Source of the DNA: a virus
Length of the DNA: 53,655 nt
Reading direction: 5' to 3' (one strand)
Virus record (IMG/VR): IMGVR_UViG_3300017971_000063
Location: 1-53,655 of that record
This document shows, one piece after another, positions 9,148 to 18,348 of the stretch. The position numbers were made by a program, and so were the translations under genes. Position 1 is the first letter of the stretch. Each line of letters opens with the position of its first letter. The notes beneath the pieces were generated by a model. It did not search any database. It was not told the origin of the DNA and saw nothing but the letters and a program-made list of their open reading frames with translations.

Positions 9148-9152
9148 TATAG
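8443..9152 (+). CDS. Tail assembly chaperone, -1 frameshift (GT-like) product
   Basis: A slip of -1 on the A9 run at 8851-8859 leads into a frame that stays open to TAG at 9150-9152, one base before the tape-measure ATG. The shifted frame reads FVDFYAEVVKRGWVQGRAS, then SALPRIDELTVPLVKINLLF and a charged helical end (EKEAAYRAEKEAKRRADEA). Its codon use (GTC, GAC, TTC, CTC) matches neighbouring genes. This is the expected T domain of a tail chaperone made by programmed frameshifting, which is conserved in siphoviruses. A sequencing error in the A-run is the alternative. Confidence 0.75.
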
Positions 9153-11621
9153 ATGGCCGCGAATAAAGAACAGATCATTCTCGAATTTATCAGCGACGCA
9201 AAAGGCGCCGTTAAAGACGTCCGCGTCCTCAACAAATCCATGAAGGACTTCGACGATCAGGCGAAGAAGGGAACGAAGTCCTCGACCGGTCTATTTCAAT
9301 CGCTGAAAAAAATCAGGGCCGGATGGCTCGCGGGAGCGGCGGCGCTAACCGGATTGATCGCGGGAATGACGAAGGCCGTTCGCCTCGCGGGAGCGCAAGA
9401 ACTCGCCGAGAAGAAACTCGCCGCCGCCTTGAAGAACGTCAAGACCGCGACCGAGGGCGGCGCTCAATCTTTGATAAAGCTCGCGGCGGCTCTCCAAAAA
9501 ACGACGAGCTACGCGGACGACAATATCATCAACGCGCAAGCGATGCTTGCGACGTTCCAACTTAACGAGAAGCAAATCGCCGAACTCACTCCCCGGCTCC
9601 TCGACATGGCCGCGTCCGTCTCGCAGTTGACCGGCGCACAAGCGGACCTTCAATCAATCGCGATCGCGCTCGGGAAAGGGATCACCGGACAGACCGGAGT
9701 TCTCGCTCGATACGGCGTCGTATTGGCCGAGGATACGAAGGAGACGAAGGACTTCAACCTCATTCTTCGCGACCTCGACAACAACTTCAAGGGGATCGCC
9801 GAGGAGAGCGCTCAATCAATACTCGGAACGCTTCGGACGCTCGGGAACGTCGTCGGAGACACGCTCGAAAAGACCGGAAAGTTCGCGTTCGAGGGACTTC
9901 GTCCTCTCGCCGAAGGCGCGATCGCGCTATTGACTCCGACGGAGGAATTGATCGACAAGTCCGTCCGGCTCGGTGCGACGCAACTCAACGCGGCGGACAA
10001 TACGTTCAAGCTCATTGATCGGTACGAGGAACTCGCCACGAATACGAATCGAACGGCGGCGGAGAACGCGGAGTTCGTGAAAGTATCGAAGGCGCTCGCG
10101 ATGGCAGTTCCGGAAGCGGCGGAAAGCGTCGACGAGCTAACCGGCGCCTATAAGATCAACACGACCGAGGCACGAAAAGCGGCGAGCGCGAACAGGGATT
10201 TTGCCGAGGCGACTCTCGAAATCGAAGCGGGAAAACTCACGAGCGAGATCGACGGATTGACGAGAGCGATCGCGAAGAACAAGGATCGACAAGCGGCATT
10301 GACGAATCAAGTCCGGGCGCTCAACGATATATCGCAACGCTTGAAGGACGGAACGGTCTCGGCGTCAACGGCTTTTATCGAGATGAACGTCGCCGTCGGA
10401 AGAATGACGGGAGAGTTCGCAGGAGCGGCATTCGAGGGTTCGACTCTTCAAAAACAGTTGAAACGGCTCGCGGGAGAGAAGGCGAATCTTCAGGGCCGCG
10501 CGACCGCGCTCGCGACCGAAGAGGAGAAACTTAACGCGAAGATCGAGACCTTGATCGGAACCTACGATCGACTCGTTGAGGCCGGAATCGAGGTCGAGGA
10601 TTCAACGCGACGAATGATCGAACTCAAAAAAGAACAGGCGGAAGAGGCGGCGATCTACGCGGAATGGTTGAGGATTCAATCGGGCGAAGAGGTCGCGATC
10701 GACGAAGCGGCGGCGGCTCGGCAGGAAGAGAAGCTTCTCAAAATGTCGGAATACTATGCTTATATCGGACAAGAGGAGTTCGCCGCGCTTCAAACGTCGA
10801 TCGAGAATCAAGAAGAGTTGCTCGCCTCGACGAATCTCACCGAGGAACAACGGCTCGAAATCATGCGAGCCGGGGAACTCGAACGCGAGACGATCGAGGA
10901 AGCGTTCGCGACGAAACAACGAGAGCTTGCGACCGCGTCGTTCGATATGTTCAACAAGACCTTCGACGAACTCACGAAGTCCGAACGGAAATCGGTCCTC
11001 GAACGGATCAGCGCCGAAGAGGAATGGGCGAAGGCCGTCGACGGATTCGTCAAGCAGTTCGGAAGTGAGTTCGGAAAAACAATCGGCGCGACGATCGGCG
11101 CCTTGATTTCCGGAACCGAGGAAGCGAAGAAGTCGTTCAAAGAGATGGTTGACGACATGGTCAAGCAAATGACGAAGAAGGCGTTCGTCGAAGGTCTCTC
11201 AATGATCGCGAACGTTCTTCTCCCCGGGTCGGGTTCGTTCTTCGGAGGGATCGCGCAAGGATTGACGGGCGGGTTCGCCGAGGGCGGCTACACCGGAGAC
11301 AAGGGAAGGAACGAAGTCGCGGGAGTCGTTCACGGCGGAGAATACGTCATGAAGGCCGACGTCGTCAATGCTCAATCGAAGAAGTTCTTCGACATGATCA
11401 ACTACGGAAAATTACTTCCGAGTCGCGGTCGGGCCGGTTATCAAGACGGCGGTCTCGTCGCTCCGTCGGTTGGCGGCGGATCGGTCGGCGTGACGGTCAA
11501 TGTCTCGGGTCTCGACAAGGCACAATGGGACGAGTTGACGCGCGATCAGATTGTCCCGGCGCTTGAAAGGACGTTGAACGATCTCAACCGCTCGATCTTC
11601 ACGGCGGAGGACATAGCATGA
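9153..11621 (+). CDS. Tail tape measure protein
   Basis: An 822-aa protein. The amino end is helical with a KAVRLAGAQELAEKKLAAAL segment and the tape-measure pattern AIALGKGITGQTGVLARYGV at about residues 170-190. Hydrophobic segments occur near residues 55-75 and ~640-700, separated by long Glu/Lys/Ala-rich helices. The carboxy end is Gly-rich (SFFGGIAQGLTGGFAEGGYT) and is followed by a short strand domain. It sets tail length and is ejected with the DNA. At ~0.15 nm per residue, 822 residues would give a tail of roughly 120 nm (inference). It follows the chaperone frames directly and overlaps the next gene by 4 nt. Confidence 0.9.
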   Translation: MAANKEQIILEFISDAKGAVKDVRVLNKSMKDFDDQAKKGTKSSTGLFQSLKKIRAGWLAGAAALTGLIAGMTKAVRLAGAQELAEKKLAAALKNVKTATEGGAQSLIKLAAALQKTTSYADDNIINAQAMLATFQLNEKQIAELTPRLLDMAASVSQLTGAQADLQSIAIALGKGITGQTGVLARYGVVLAEDTKETKDFNLILRDLDNNFKGIAEESAQSILGTLRTLGNVVGDTLEKTGKFAFEGLRPLAEGAIALLTPTEELIDKSVRLGATQLNAADNTFKLIDRYEELATNTNRTAAENAEFVKVSKALAMAVPEAAESVDELTGAYKINTTEARKAASANRDFAEATLEIEAGKLTSEIDGLTRAIAKNKDRQAALTNQVRALNDISQRLKDGTVSASTAFIEMNVAVGRMTGEFAGAAFEGSTLQKQLKRLAGEKANLQGRATALATEEEKLNAKIETLIGTYDRLVEAGIEVEDSTRRMIELKKEQAEEAAIYAEWLRIQSGEEVAIDEAAAARQEEKLLKMSEYYAYIGQEEFAALQTSIENQEELLASTNLTEEQRLEIMRAGELERETIEEAFATKQRELATASFDMFNKTFDELTKSERKSVLERISAEEEWAKAVDGFVKQFGSEFGKTIGATIGALISGTEEAKKSFKEMVDDMVKQMTKKAFVEGLSMIANVLLPGSGSFFGGIAQGLTGGFAEGGYTGDKGRNEVAGVVHGGEYVMKADVVNAQSKKFFDMINYGKLLPSRGRAGYQDGGLVAPSVGGGSVGVTVNVSGLDKAQWDELTRDQIVPALERTLNDLNRSIFTAEDIA

Positions 11622-14296
11622 TTGCCCCGAAAATGCGCCTCGATTACGATCCGGTCGACGGTCGAACGGAATCGGACTCGAATCACATCGGGAACGGGAC
11701 GGGTTACGCTCACGGCTACACGGTGAACGACACGAACGCGCGTTTCTGGTCGAAGAGCGGGAGCGATACGAACGCCGGTACACAAGCCGCACCTTTCCGG
11801 ACCTACTACAAGGCCGTCGTGACGATCAACGCGAGCGCAACTCTTCACTACGCCGTTTGTCTCGACTCCGGAATATATGACGAAGATTTCATCGAACCCT
11901 ATAACGCGAGCTATCAAAAGTATGCGCTCGCGGCGGACGGTCAATCTCCGACGCTCACAAGGTCGATCGGCGCGCGGACGTCGTTCGTCCCTACCGGAAA
12001 ATATCTCGTGTCGGGAACGGAATATTTCGTCGACGGCGTGAACGGAAACGATTCATGGGACGGAACGGCGGAGGTTTACGGAGGAGGAACGACCGGACCG
12101 AAGAAAACGATTCAAGCCGGAGTCAATCTCCTCACGGTCGCCGGTGACGGACTTCAAATCGCCGAAGGCGAATACGACGAGAACGTCACGCTCTACAACG
12201 ACGCGCTCGTTCGGTATTACTACGCGAAGGAAGGCGAGATTCCGATCCTCACGAACACCGGCGCCGGGGGAGAAGTAATTCAAACGGCGGCGAACGTTCA
12301 AGCGAGGATCGAAGGACTTTATATCAACGGAACGCATACGGTATCGAACAATAACGGAATCGTTTTCAACGGAGGCGTGACGGGCGGAGCTTCAAATATA
12401 ATATGGGATTGCACGTTTATAAATTGCGCGATCGGGATCGCCGACTACGCGAACAACGGAAACACTCGATTCGATCGGAACTACTTCAAGGATTGCGGAA
12501 CTGGAATCGCTTTCACTCAAACCGGAGCGGTTGCGAATACGATATATATTCGGAAGAATCGTTTTATCGACATGGTCGTATGGTCGATCGACGCGGTTCT
12601 CTCCCCGGCGTCGCGGACTTGCTCGATCGAAATAACGGACAACGTGAGTCAAGGTCTAAATGGTTATCGATTCTGGCTCGACGGAACGACACCGACTCCG
12701 CCGGATTGGACGATTCACCGAAACACGTCCTATGCCTACAACGGAACGAATGATCAATGTTATTATTTTCAGATCGTCGGGAGCTATTCGATTTCGGTTC
12801 GGAACAATCTCGCGAAGAATGACGAGAGCGGCGGTTCGGCATATTGTTTTTATTCGAACGCCGCGTCGATTCCGCTCGTGAATTGTCTCTCGGATCAGTC
12901 GATGGACAACAATGTCACCTATTCGAATTGCGTCGACTCAACCGACCCGGGATTCGTCCGAACATACGGAGAAGAGGTCGACTATCTCCTCGGGATCAGG
13001 CCGGACGGCGACGCTTTCTCGCAAGCCGACGACGGATACAGAGATATAGGCGCCGAGTTGAACTTGATCGACATTGCTCACACTTGCGAGATTGACGGTT
13101 TCACAATGGACGGACAGGATCAATATTTTTGCGCTCTCCGTCAAGTCTCGGGAGTGATCGGCGGTCCGTTCTTCAAATATAACGAGATCGAGAACTTCGC
13201 TTCTCACGCGATGGTCGTCAAGGGCGGATCAACTTTCAATTACCGATATAACTTCCTGCGCCGAAACGGAAACGGAATTTATTTCACCGGAACGGTCGAG
13301 CGGAATCGAAACAATATTTTCCATGACAACGTTCACTACGGACGATACAAGGACACGCTCAACGCGACGACCTACGATCAGAAGTGTATTTACTTCCGGA
13401 ACCGTATCGGAATATATTTCTCGAACAACGTCCTCGGCGCGACGGTTCTCGATTCGATCACGCAGGGAAACCGCGAATACGGAATTTATTCGGCGGGAGG
13501 GATAACGAGGATCGCGGACAACTGTTTGCTCGCCGACCCTTACTTCGACATGGACGTCTCGGACGCCGGGAATATATTCACGTCTCCGCTTTTCGTCAAT
13601 ATCGAGGAATACTCCGAGGACTTCCATATTCGCACGAACTACGGCGGCTATCCTTTCAATTCGCCTTGCAAGGACGCCGCGAGCGGCGGAGACGACATCG
13701 GCGCGTGGCAAGTCTCGCGGTCCGGGTCGATCAGTTATTCGAGTTTCACGTTCCTCGCGAATCCGTTCCGGATGGTCGAGCGTTGGGAGAAGGTCCGTCC
13801 GGTCGAAAGCACGGCTCAAAGTGGAAAGGTCCGGACCTCGGTCCCGGCGTCGAACAAGGTTTTCGAACTTGTATGGACCGACGATTATTATTCGCCGGAT
13901 GCTCAATCGGAACTATTCGATCGACTCGCGAGCGAGGACAACGACATGCGATTCTGGCCGCGCGGCGCGAGCGGAATCGTTTCCGGAACCGGAACGGTCA
14001 ACGGGACGAATAAGACTCTCACCGACGCAACGTTGAGCGGGAATATCCGAAAGGACCGCTTCAAGACGTATCAGGTTTTAATCAATTCGGTCTACTACCG
14101 AATATCGGCGAACACGACGACCGGCGTTTTCACTTTGGAGGACCCGGACGGTTCACTCCCGACCGGATCGTATGCCTATTCGATCGATCACGTCCTCGTT
14201 CGCGTTCGAGCAGGGAATAGATTCCGCGCCGCCGCGCCGTATCTCCGGGACAACATTCCCCGGACCGGTTACAACTTGGAGTTGATCGAGGTCTAA
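11618..14296 (+). CDS. Large beta-helix tail protein
   Basis: An 892-aa protein overlapping the tape-measure stop (ATGA). Residues ~10-60 contain the repeat ARFWSKSGSDTNAGTQAAPF, which recurs as EYFVDGVNGNDSWDGTAE near residue 135. This SDxNxGT-type entry is typical of DUF1565-like parallel beta-helix proteins. Residues ~200-690 carry N-x-I and N-N repeats of the helix. The last ~170 residues (from about NPFRMVERWEKVRPVES) form a separate domain with paired strands, perhaps the tail-tip attachment. It probably binds or degrades host polysaccharide at the tail tip. No active site can be assigned by eye. Confidence 0.7.
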   Translation: MIAPKMRLDYDPVDGRTESDSNHIGNGTGYAHGYTVNDTNARFWSKSGSDTNAGTQAAPFRTYYKAVVTINASATLHYAVCLDSGIYDEDFIEPYNASYQKYALAADGQSPTLTRSIGARTSFVPTGKYLVSGTEYFVDGVNGNDSWDGTAEVYGGGTTGPKKTIQAGVNLLTVAGDGLQIAEGEYDENVTLYNDALVRYYYAKEGEIPILTNTGAGGEVIQTAANVQARIEGLYINGTHTVSNNNGIVFNGGVTGGASNIIWDCTFINCAIGIADYANNGNTRFDRNYFKDCGTGIAFTQTGAVANTIYIRKNRFIDMVVWSIDAVLSPASRTCSIEITDNVSQGLNGYRFWLDGTTPTPPDWTIHRNTSYAYNGTNDQCYYFQIVGSYSISVRNNLAKNDESGGSAYCFYSNAASIPLVNCLSDQSMDNNVTYSNCVDSTDPGFVRTYGEEVDYLLGIRPDGDAFSQADDGYRDIGAELNLIDIAHTCEIDGFTMDGQDQYFCALRQVSGVIGGPFFKYNEIENFASHAMVVKGGSTFNYRYNFLRRNGNGIYFTGTVERNRNNIFHDNVHYGRYKDTLNATTYDQKCIYFRNRIGIYFSNNVLGATVLDSITQGNREYGIYSAGGITRIADNCLLADPYFDMDVSDAGNIFTSPLFVNIEEYSEDFHIRTNYGGYPFNSPCKDAASGGDDIGAWQVSRSGSISYSSFTFLANPFRMVERWEKVRPVESTAQSGKVRTSVPASNKVFELVWTDDYYSPDAQSELFDRLASEDNDMRFWPRGASGIVSGTGTVNGTNKTLTDATLSGNIRKDRFKTYQVLINSVYYRISANTTTGVFTLEDPDGSLPTGSYAYSIDHVLVRVRAGNRFRAAAPYLRDNIPRTGYNLELIEV

Positions 14297-14298
14297 CC

Positions 14299-15348
14299 GT
14301 GACGGTTCAAATCCTACTCGGCGGGTTCGATATAACGGACTACTTGAAAAGTGGGTTCACCTATAAAGAATATCGCTCTCTCGATCGCGATCAATTCATC
14401 ATCAACGATCTCAATCTCCGACTCGAAAATCTCGACGGTCTCTTCTCTCCGGGAAACGGAAATTACTTATTCGAGGGCGGGAATATCCGGGGGAAGTCGC
14501 TCGAAGTTCTCGCCGACGGTGTCTCATTTTGGAAAGGCGTCGCGGAAAAGTTCGACGAAGCCGAGGACTCTCAAATCTCGACCTTGAAGGCGAAGAACTC
14601 CCTCGCGCTTCTCCGGAATACTCCGATCAATCGAACGGAGACCGGCGTCAATCCGGCGACGCTCGCGCTCGATATTCTACGGACGGAAGTCGGACTCGAC
14701 GATTCGGAGATCGACATTCCTTCCTTCGAACGATCGGCGACGGTCCTATCACAAGGCGGACTACTCGTCAACGCGACGTGGACGACGGACAAGAGAAAAA
14801 CGGTATCGAAGGCGCTCGAAGAACTTGCTCGTGTTTCCTGCGCGGACTTCTTCACGACACGCGGGAAACTCGCGTTCCTCGTCTACGAAGAGGGACTCGG
14901 CGCCTATTCGGTATTGATCGACAACACGGTCGGCGAAGGATTCAAGAGGACAGGTCAAGAGACTCGGTATATCAAGAACGACTACGTCCTCGACTATTCA
15001 GGGTCGACCGGAGAGACGGACTCCGACAATAACAACTCCGGGGAGGAGAGCCGGATCAACTTCGGGACCGATTCAATCTCCTTGAAATACGGTTCGAGCG
15101 ATCTCCTCACGATCACGACGCAAGCCGGAGGCGTTTTCCTCGGCGATCAATATATCGCGAGACAAGCTTTCCCGAAGGATTGGATTTATTTCTCCCTTCC
15201 GATGTCGGTCGAGCCGAATCTCTCACTCAAAACGCCGATCGGCGTCACGTTTCCGAAGTACGGATATTCCGGGAAGGCGTTCGACGTCATGTCAATTCAA
15301 TATGATTTCGGTCGTCAATATTACACGGTAGGAGCGATCGAGCAATGA
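14299..15348 (+). CDS. Tail hub / baseplate-like protein
   Basis: A 349-aa protein with a GTG start 2 nt after the previous stop. It begins VQILLGGFDITDYLKSG, a short amino-terminal strand set like the entry domain of siphovirus tail-associated hub proteins. Strands and helices follow, including a possible gp27-like domain (ALDILRTEVGLDDSEIDIPS at ~115-135), and the end QYDFGRQYYTVGAIEQ. Position after tape measure and spike supports a distal-tail or hub role. No peptidase domain is seen. It overlaps the next gene by 4 nt. Confidence 0.6.
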   Translation: MTVQILLGGFDITDYLKSGFTYKEYRSLDRDQFIINDLNLRLENLDGLFSPGNGNYLFEGGNIRGKSLEVLADGVSFWKGVAEKFDEAEDSQISTLKAKNSLALLRNTPINRTETGVNPATLALDILRTEVGLDDSEIDIPSFERSATVLSQGGLLVNATWTTDKRKTVSKALEELARVSCADFFTTRGKLAFLVYEEGLGAYSVLIDNTVGEGFKRTGQETRYIKNDYVLDYSGSTGETDSDNNNSGEESRINFGTDSISLKYGSSDLLTITTQAGGVFLGDQYIARQAFPKDWIYFSLPMSVEPNLSLKTPIGVTFPKYGYSGKAFDVMSIQYDFGRQYYTVGAIEQ

Positions 15349-15710
15349 GCGATCAAGTCGAACAACTCCGAGATCACTTCAACGAGACCTTCTCCGACTT
15401 CCGGAAGGAACAACGGGAACGAGATGGGAAGATTTTCGACAAGATCGACGCGCTCGTCGAACACGATCACGAGCAAGACCTCGCGATTCAAAGGAACGAG
15501 AACAAGATCGAGAACGTTGACAAGAAGGCGGATGAAATCGCCGGGGACCTCGACGACACTCGGAAGTATTGGAGCCGGAAGTTTCACTTCCGATGGTCGA
15601 CGCTCTACAAGGTTCTCGGATGGGTATTCGGGCCGAGTGGGTTGATCGCGCTCGCGTGGTTTATTTGGAGGACGCTCTCGGCGGAAGGACCGTCGAACGG
15701 AATCGGATGA
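15345..15710 (+). CDS. XhlA-like membrane protein (lysis accessory)
   Basis: A 121-aa protein. Residues 1-80 form a charged coiled coil (heptads through RKEQRERDGKIFDKIDALVE), then a single hydrophobic segment at about residues 90-110 (LGWVFGPSGLIALAWFIW) and a short tail. This is the layout of the haemolysin XhlA family, which works with holins at the inner membrane. It overlaps the following transglycosylase by 4 nt (ATGA), consistent with a lysis cassette. The call is by topology and context. Confidence 0.6.
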   Translation: MSDQVEQLRDHFNETFSDFRKEQRERDGKIFDKIDALVEHDHEQDLAIQRNENKIENVDKKADEIAGDLDDTRKYWSRKFHFRWSTLYKVLGWVFGPSGLIALAWFIWRTLSAEGPSNGIG

Positions 15711-16462
15711 ACGATAAATTCGACAACTTGATCGAGAAGTTCTCGAAAGCGTATTCGGTGAACCCGACTCTCGTCAAGGCCGTTATCTGGCAGGAGTCGA
15801 ACGGCGATCCGGACGCGGTCTCCTATTGTGACGCTCGCGGTCTCATGCAAATCATGCCGACGACCGGCGAGGGTCTCGGAGTGAAGAAGGCCGACGATCT
15901 CTTCAAGCCCGAAGTGAATATCGAAGCCGGGACTCGCTATCTCGCGCAACTCTTCGATCGCTTCCCGGAGATTCCCGGGATTGCCGAACGTTGGAAGTTC
16001 GCGCTCGCTTCCTACAACGGAGGTCGGGGTCACATAAACAAGGCGCTCCGCGCGGCGCGTGAAGCGAAGGTCCGCTTTTGGTATAAGTGGGAGAACGCGA
16101 AGAAGTTCCTCGTCAAATGTGACGTCAATCAAATCGTTCACTACGTCGACGGCGTCACAACGAAAATGCTCGAATACTTCTTGAAGCCGAAACCTCCGAA
16201 AGTCGGCGGACTCTTCTCGGTGATCCGGGGATTCGCCGGGATCGGCGCGTTGATCCTCGCGGTCGTGTTGAGTTGCGCTCAAAAACCGATGCTTCGAACC
16301 GATCAGGTCGAGCTTGTCCCGCCCGGGTCGGAACTTTGGATTCACCGAGATATAACGGGCGACCCGATCGTCGTCAACTCGGATGATTGGATCGCGGTCT
16401 CGTTCATTGAGAACGAGGAACGAAAACACCTTGTTTTAAAGGAGTCGGAAGATGTGGAATGA
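15707..16462 (+). CDS. Lytic transglycosylase (SLT domain) with membrane segment and tail
   Basis: A 251-aa protein starting at ATG that overlaps the XhlA-like stop. Residues ~10-150 are a soluble lytic transglycosylase domain: VKAVIWQESNGDPDAVS carries the catalytic Glu, followed by GLMQIMP, NIEAGTRYLAQL and ALASYNGG. It cleaves the peptidoglycan glycan chain. A hydrophobic stretch near residues 170-190 ends in VVLSC, lipobox-like but internal, followed by a ~60-residue soluble tail. The enzyme could serve as endolysin or tail-associated muralytic protein. The internal membrane segment is unusual. It overlaps the holin-like gene by 11 nt. Confidence 0.8.
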   Translation: MNDKFDNLIEKFSKAYSVNPTLVKAVIWQESNGDPDAVSYCDARGLMQIMPTTGEGLGVKKADDLFKPEVNIEAGTRYLAQLFDRFPEIPGIAERWKFALASYNGGRGHINKALRAAREAKVRFWYKWENAKKFLVKCDVNQIVHYVDGVTTKMLEYFLKPKPPKVGGLFSVIRGFAGIGALILAVVLSCAQKPMLRTDQVELVPPGSELWIHRDITGDPIVVNSDDWIAVSFIENEERKHLVLKESEDVE

Positions 16463-16646
16463 AATCAAACGGAAACTCTCTTCCCGGAAATTCTGGTTCG
16501 CGGCGGTCGCGGAACTCTGTATCCTCGGCGCGGCGATCTCCGGGAAAATCACATGGGACGCCGCCGCGCAACTTTCGGTGATCGACGCAGGAGTCTACGG
16601 CGTGATCGAAGGCATCGTTGACGCGATCAGGAAAAAAGAGAAGTAA
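16452..16646 (+). CDS. Small holin-like membrane protein
   Basis: A 64-aa protein. After a basic start (WNEIKRKLSSRKFW) it has two short hydrophobic segments (FAAVAELCILGAAISG; AQLSVIDAGVYGVIEGIV) and a Lys/Glu tail. Charge pattern, length and the location between two transglycosylase genes fit a holin that permeabilises the inner membrane. No pore-forming activity can be proven from sequence. It overlaps both neighbours. Confidence 0.6.
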   Translation: MWNEIKRKLSSRKFWFAAVAELCILGAAISGKITWDAAAQLSVIDAGVYGVIEGIVDAIRKKEK

Positions 16647-17394
16647 AAAGTTCGTTCTCTTCGTCCTTGCATTCCTTCTCTCAATTCGATCTTGCGGTCC
16701 CCGGAATCAAGAGCCGGGGATCGGGGATCGGTTCGCTCAATTACTCCGCGAGGTCCCTTCGAATATCGAGAAGAATGTTCGGGAGAAGTGGATCGTCGAG
16801 GGCGGCGAGGCGTTCGAGAAATATTCCCGGGACTTCAAGATCGACCCGGATTTTTTGGAACGGATGATCCGGGAAGAATCGCGCTTGAAGGTCTACGCTT
16901 GCAATACGAACACGATGGCGCGAGGTCTCATGCAACTAACGTATATTGCGCTCGTCGAGTTTTGTCTCCACAATCCGGGATATTGGAAAATCCTTTTTTA
17001 CTACGATTACAAGGGCGAACTCATGCGAGACGAGAACGGTCGACTCCTCGTCAACAAGTATTCGGTTTACTGCCCGAAGATCAATATCCTCGTCGGAGGA
17101 TGGCTCTTCCGTCACCTTCGGAAGAAATACAAGGGAGACGAGGGCGACGCGCTCGTCGCATATTGCGCGGGAGAAGGAAACCTGAACTCGGTTCGATTCG
17201 CCGAATCACGTTATCGCGATCGGATTATACCACCGAAGAAGATGATCGAGGTCGACGCGATGGTGAAAGCGATCATCGCCGCGTTCGCGCTTTTCTTCCT
17301 GCTTTCAGTCGTCAACCTTTATCTCGCTTGGAGGATCAATGGACGTCGGAATATTGTCGGACCTACACGAGACGGACGGATCGCGAACGGATAA
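16618..17394 (+). CDS. Second lytic transglycosylase, lipoprotein-like, with C-terminal membrane segment
   Basis: A 258-aa frame with a TTG start inside the holin-like gene. A basic, hydrophobic leader (FVLFVLAFLLSIRSC) ends in a possible lipobox Cys. Residues ~70-200 carry SLT-like motifs: MIREESRLKVYAC with the catalytic Glu, ARGLMQLTY, and ALVAYCAGEGNL. A carboxy-terminal hydrophobic segment (IIAAFALFFLLSVVNLYLAW) would anchor the end. It likely cleaves peptidoglycan at the envelope. Two transglycosylases in one lysis region is unusual. The start is uncertain because no strong ribosome site is seen. It overlaps the next gene by 56 nt. Confidence 0.7.
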   Translation: MTRSGKKRSKKFVLFVLAFLLSIRSCGPRNQEPGIGDRFAQLLREVPSNIEKNVREKWIVEGGEAFEKYSRDFKIDPDFLERMIREESRLKVYACNTNTMARGLMQLTYIALVEFCLHNPGYWKILFYYDYKGELMRDENGRLLVNKYSVYCPKINILVGGWLFRHLRKKYKGDEGDALVAYCAGEGNLNSVRFAESRYRDRIIPPKKMIEVDAMVKAIIAAFALFFLLSVVNLYLAWRINGRRNIVGPTRDGRIANG

Positions 17395-18067
17395 TTTCAA
17401 GAACGTCGAGAAGCTATTCGTCGAGACCGGAGAAGAACTCGTCGCGAAGTGCGATCTCGTCGTATTGGACGGAGACCTTCGATGTCCTCGACAATCAGAG
17501 GGCCGGAACTTCCGGGAGAAGTTCGCCGCGATCAGGAAAGCTCACAAGAGAACGGAGAACTTCTTCGAACGGCGCCGCGCTCGGCTTCGGATGTTGAAAG
17601 GGAATCACGATAATATGTTCCCGATGCCGAGGCGGTTCGAGGTCGTCTATCCGAATTGCGCGCTCGTCGTGACTCACGGTCACGAGTTCGACAAGTGGAA
17701 CTCGAAATATAAGTTCGTCGGAGAGGCGGCGACGGTCCTCGCGGGATTGATCGAGCGCGTCGGATGGCCGAACGCCGAGACCGTTCTCGGATCATTCGCC
17801 GAACGGATCGTCGGATCAGATTCCCGGGCCGAACGATCGATCTATTCGGAGGGAATGAAACGCGACGTCCTTCGATTTCGATCGAGGACGGCTTTCGAAG
17901 ATCACGTCATTCGAGTGATCGGTCACACTCACGACCTCGGCGTCCGGGAGGAGCCGACGATCGACGCGACGCTCGTTCAATCCGGTCGTTGCTGTCACGG
18001 TCGAGTTGACTTCGTGATCGTCAACCTCGACGCGCGGTCGGTCCGGACCGAGTCCCGGAGACCGTGA
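17339..18067 (+). CDS. Calcineurin-like metallophosphoesterase
   Basis: A 242-aa protein whose ATG follows TTGGAGGATCA. It shows the ordered metallophosphoesterase motifs: ILSDLHETDG (D-x-H), VVLDGDLR (GD), LKGNHDN (GNHD), VVTHGHEFDKW (GH) and VIGHTHDLG (GHTH). Two metal ions would be bound to cleave a phosphoester; the substrate is unknown. Phage members include DNA-repair-type phosphoesterases. It is the last gene before a long intergenic region and ends the lysis-side transcript, but a lysis role is not implied by its sequence. Confidence 0.85.
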   Translation: MDVGILSDLHETDGSRTDNFKNVEKLFVETGEELVAKCDLVVLDGDLRCPRQSEGRNFREKFAAIRKAHKRTENFFERRRARLRMLKGNHDNMFPMPRRFEVVYPNCALVVTHGHEFDKWNSKYKFVGEAATVLAGLIERVGWPNAETVLGSFAERIVGSDSRAERSIYSEGMKRDVLRFRSRTAFEDHVIRVIGHTHDLGVREEPTIDATLVQSGRCCHGRVDFVIVNLDARSVRTESRRP

Positions 18068-18105
18068 TCCGGGCCGTTTTCAAAACTCGCTAATAGCGGC
18101 CCGGA
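18068..18105 (+). terminator. Strong hairpin after the phosphoesterase gene
   Basis: A perfect 9-bp GC-rich stem (TCCGGGCCG at 18068-18076, CGGCCCGGA at 18097-18105) with a 20-nt AT-rich loop begins right after the stop codon. No U-run follows, so it may be a weak or factor-dependent terminator or a 3'-end stabiliser. Confidence 0.5.
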
Positions 18106-18313
18106 GAGAGGGTCCGATCAGATAAATGGTACAAGGACACCGGAAGGCGTGAAAGTCCTCTCCTACGCACCGTGACGCTTCAAATTCGGGCATCCTACGA
18201 CACCTTTTCCGCCAATAACCCCTTTCTTCTATATATAACGTGACACGCTGTCAAACCCCTATTTTCGACCCCTGCCAGAATGTCATTTTTTTTCTATTTC
18301 GGGGAAAAAGTGC
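18106..18313. other. Intergenic region without a gene
   Basis: No open frame with a ribosome site is seen. The stretch contains a short hairpin-forming segment (GGAC / GTCC near 18137-18162), a 5-bp repeat hairpin (TGACA-CGC-TGTCA near 18241) and a T8 run at 18288-18295 shortly before the promoter. It separates the lysis region from the leader-rich operon. Confidence 0.5.
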
Positions 18314-18342
18314 TTGACAAATTGGCATCCCCGGACTATGAT
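18314..18342 (+). promoter_or_regulatory. Sigma70-like promoter for the leader-rich operon
   Basis: TTGACA at 18314-18319 and TATGAT at 18337-18342 are separated by 17 nt, with T- and A-rich tracts upstream. The spacer contains TTGGCAT, also found in the spacers of the promoters at 22074 and 32160. Confidence 0.8.
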
Positions 18343-18348
18343 GTAATT

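Noticed and set aside
18106-18313. Known riboswitch in the intergenic region
   Set aside because: No match by eye to any riboswitch core; only short hairpins and a T-run are visible.
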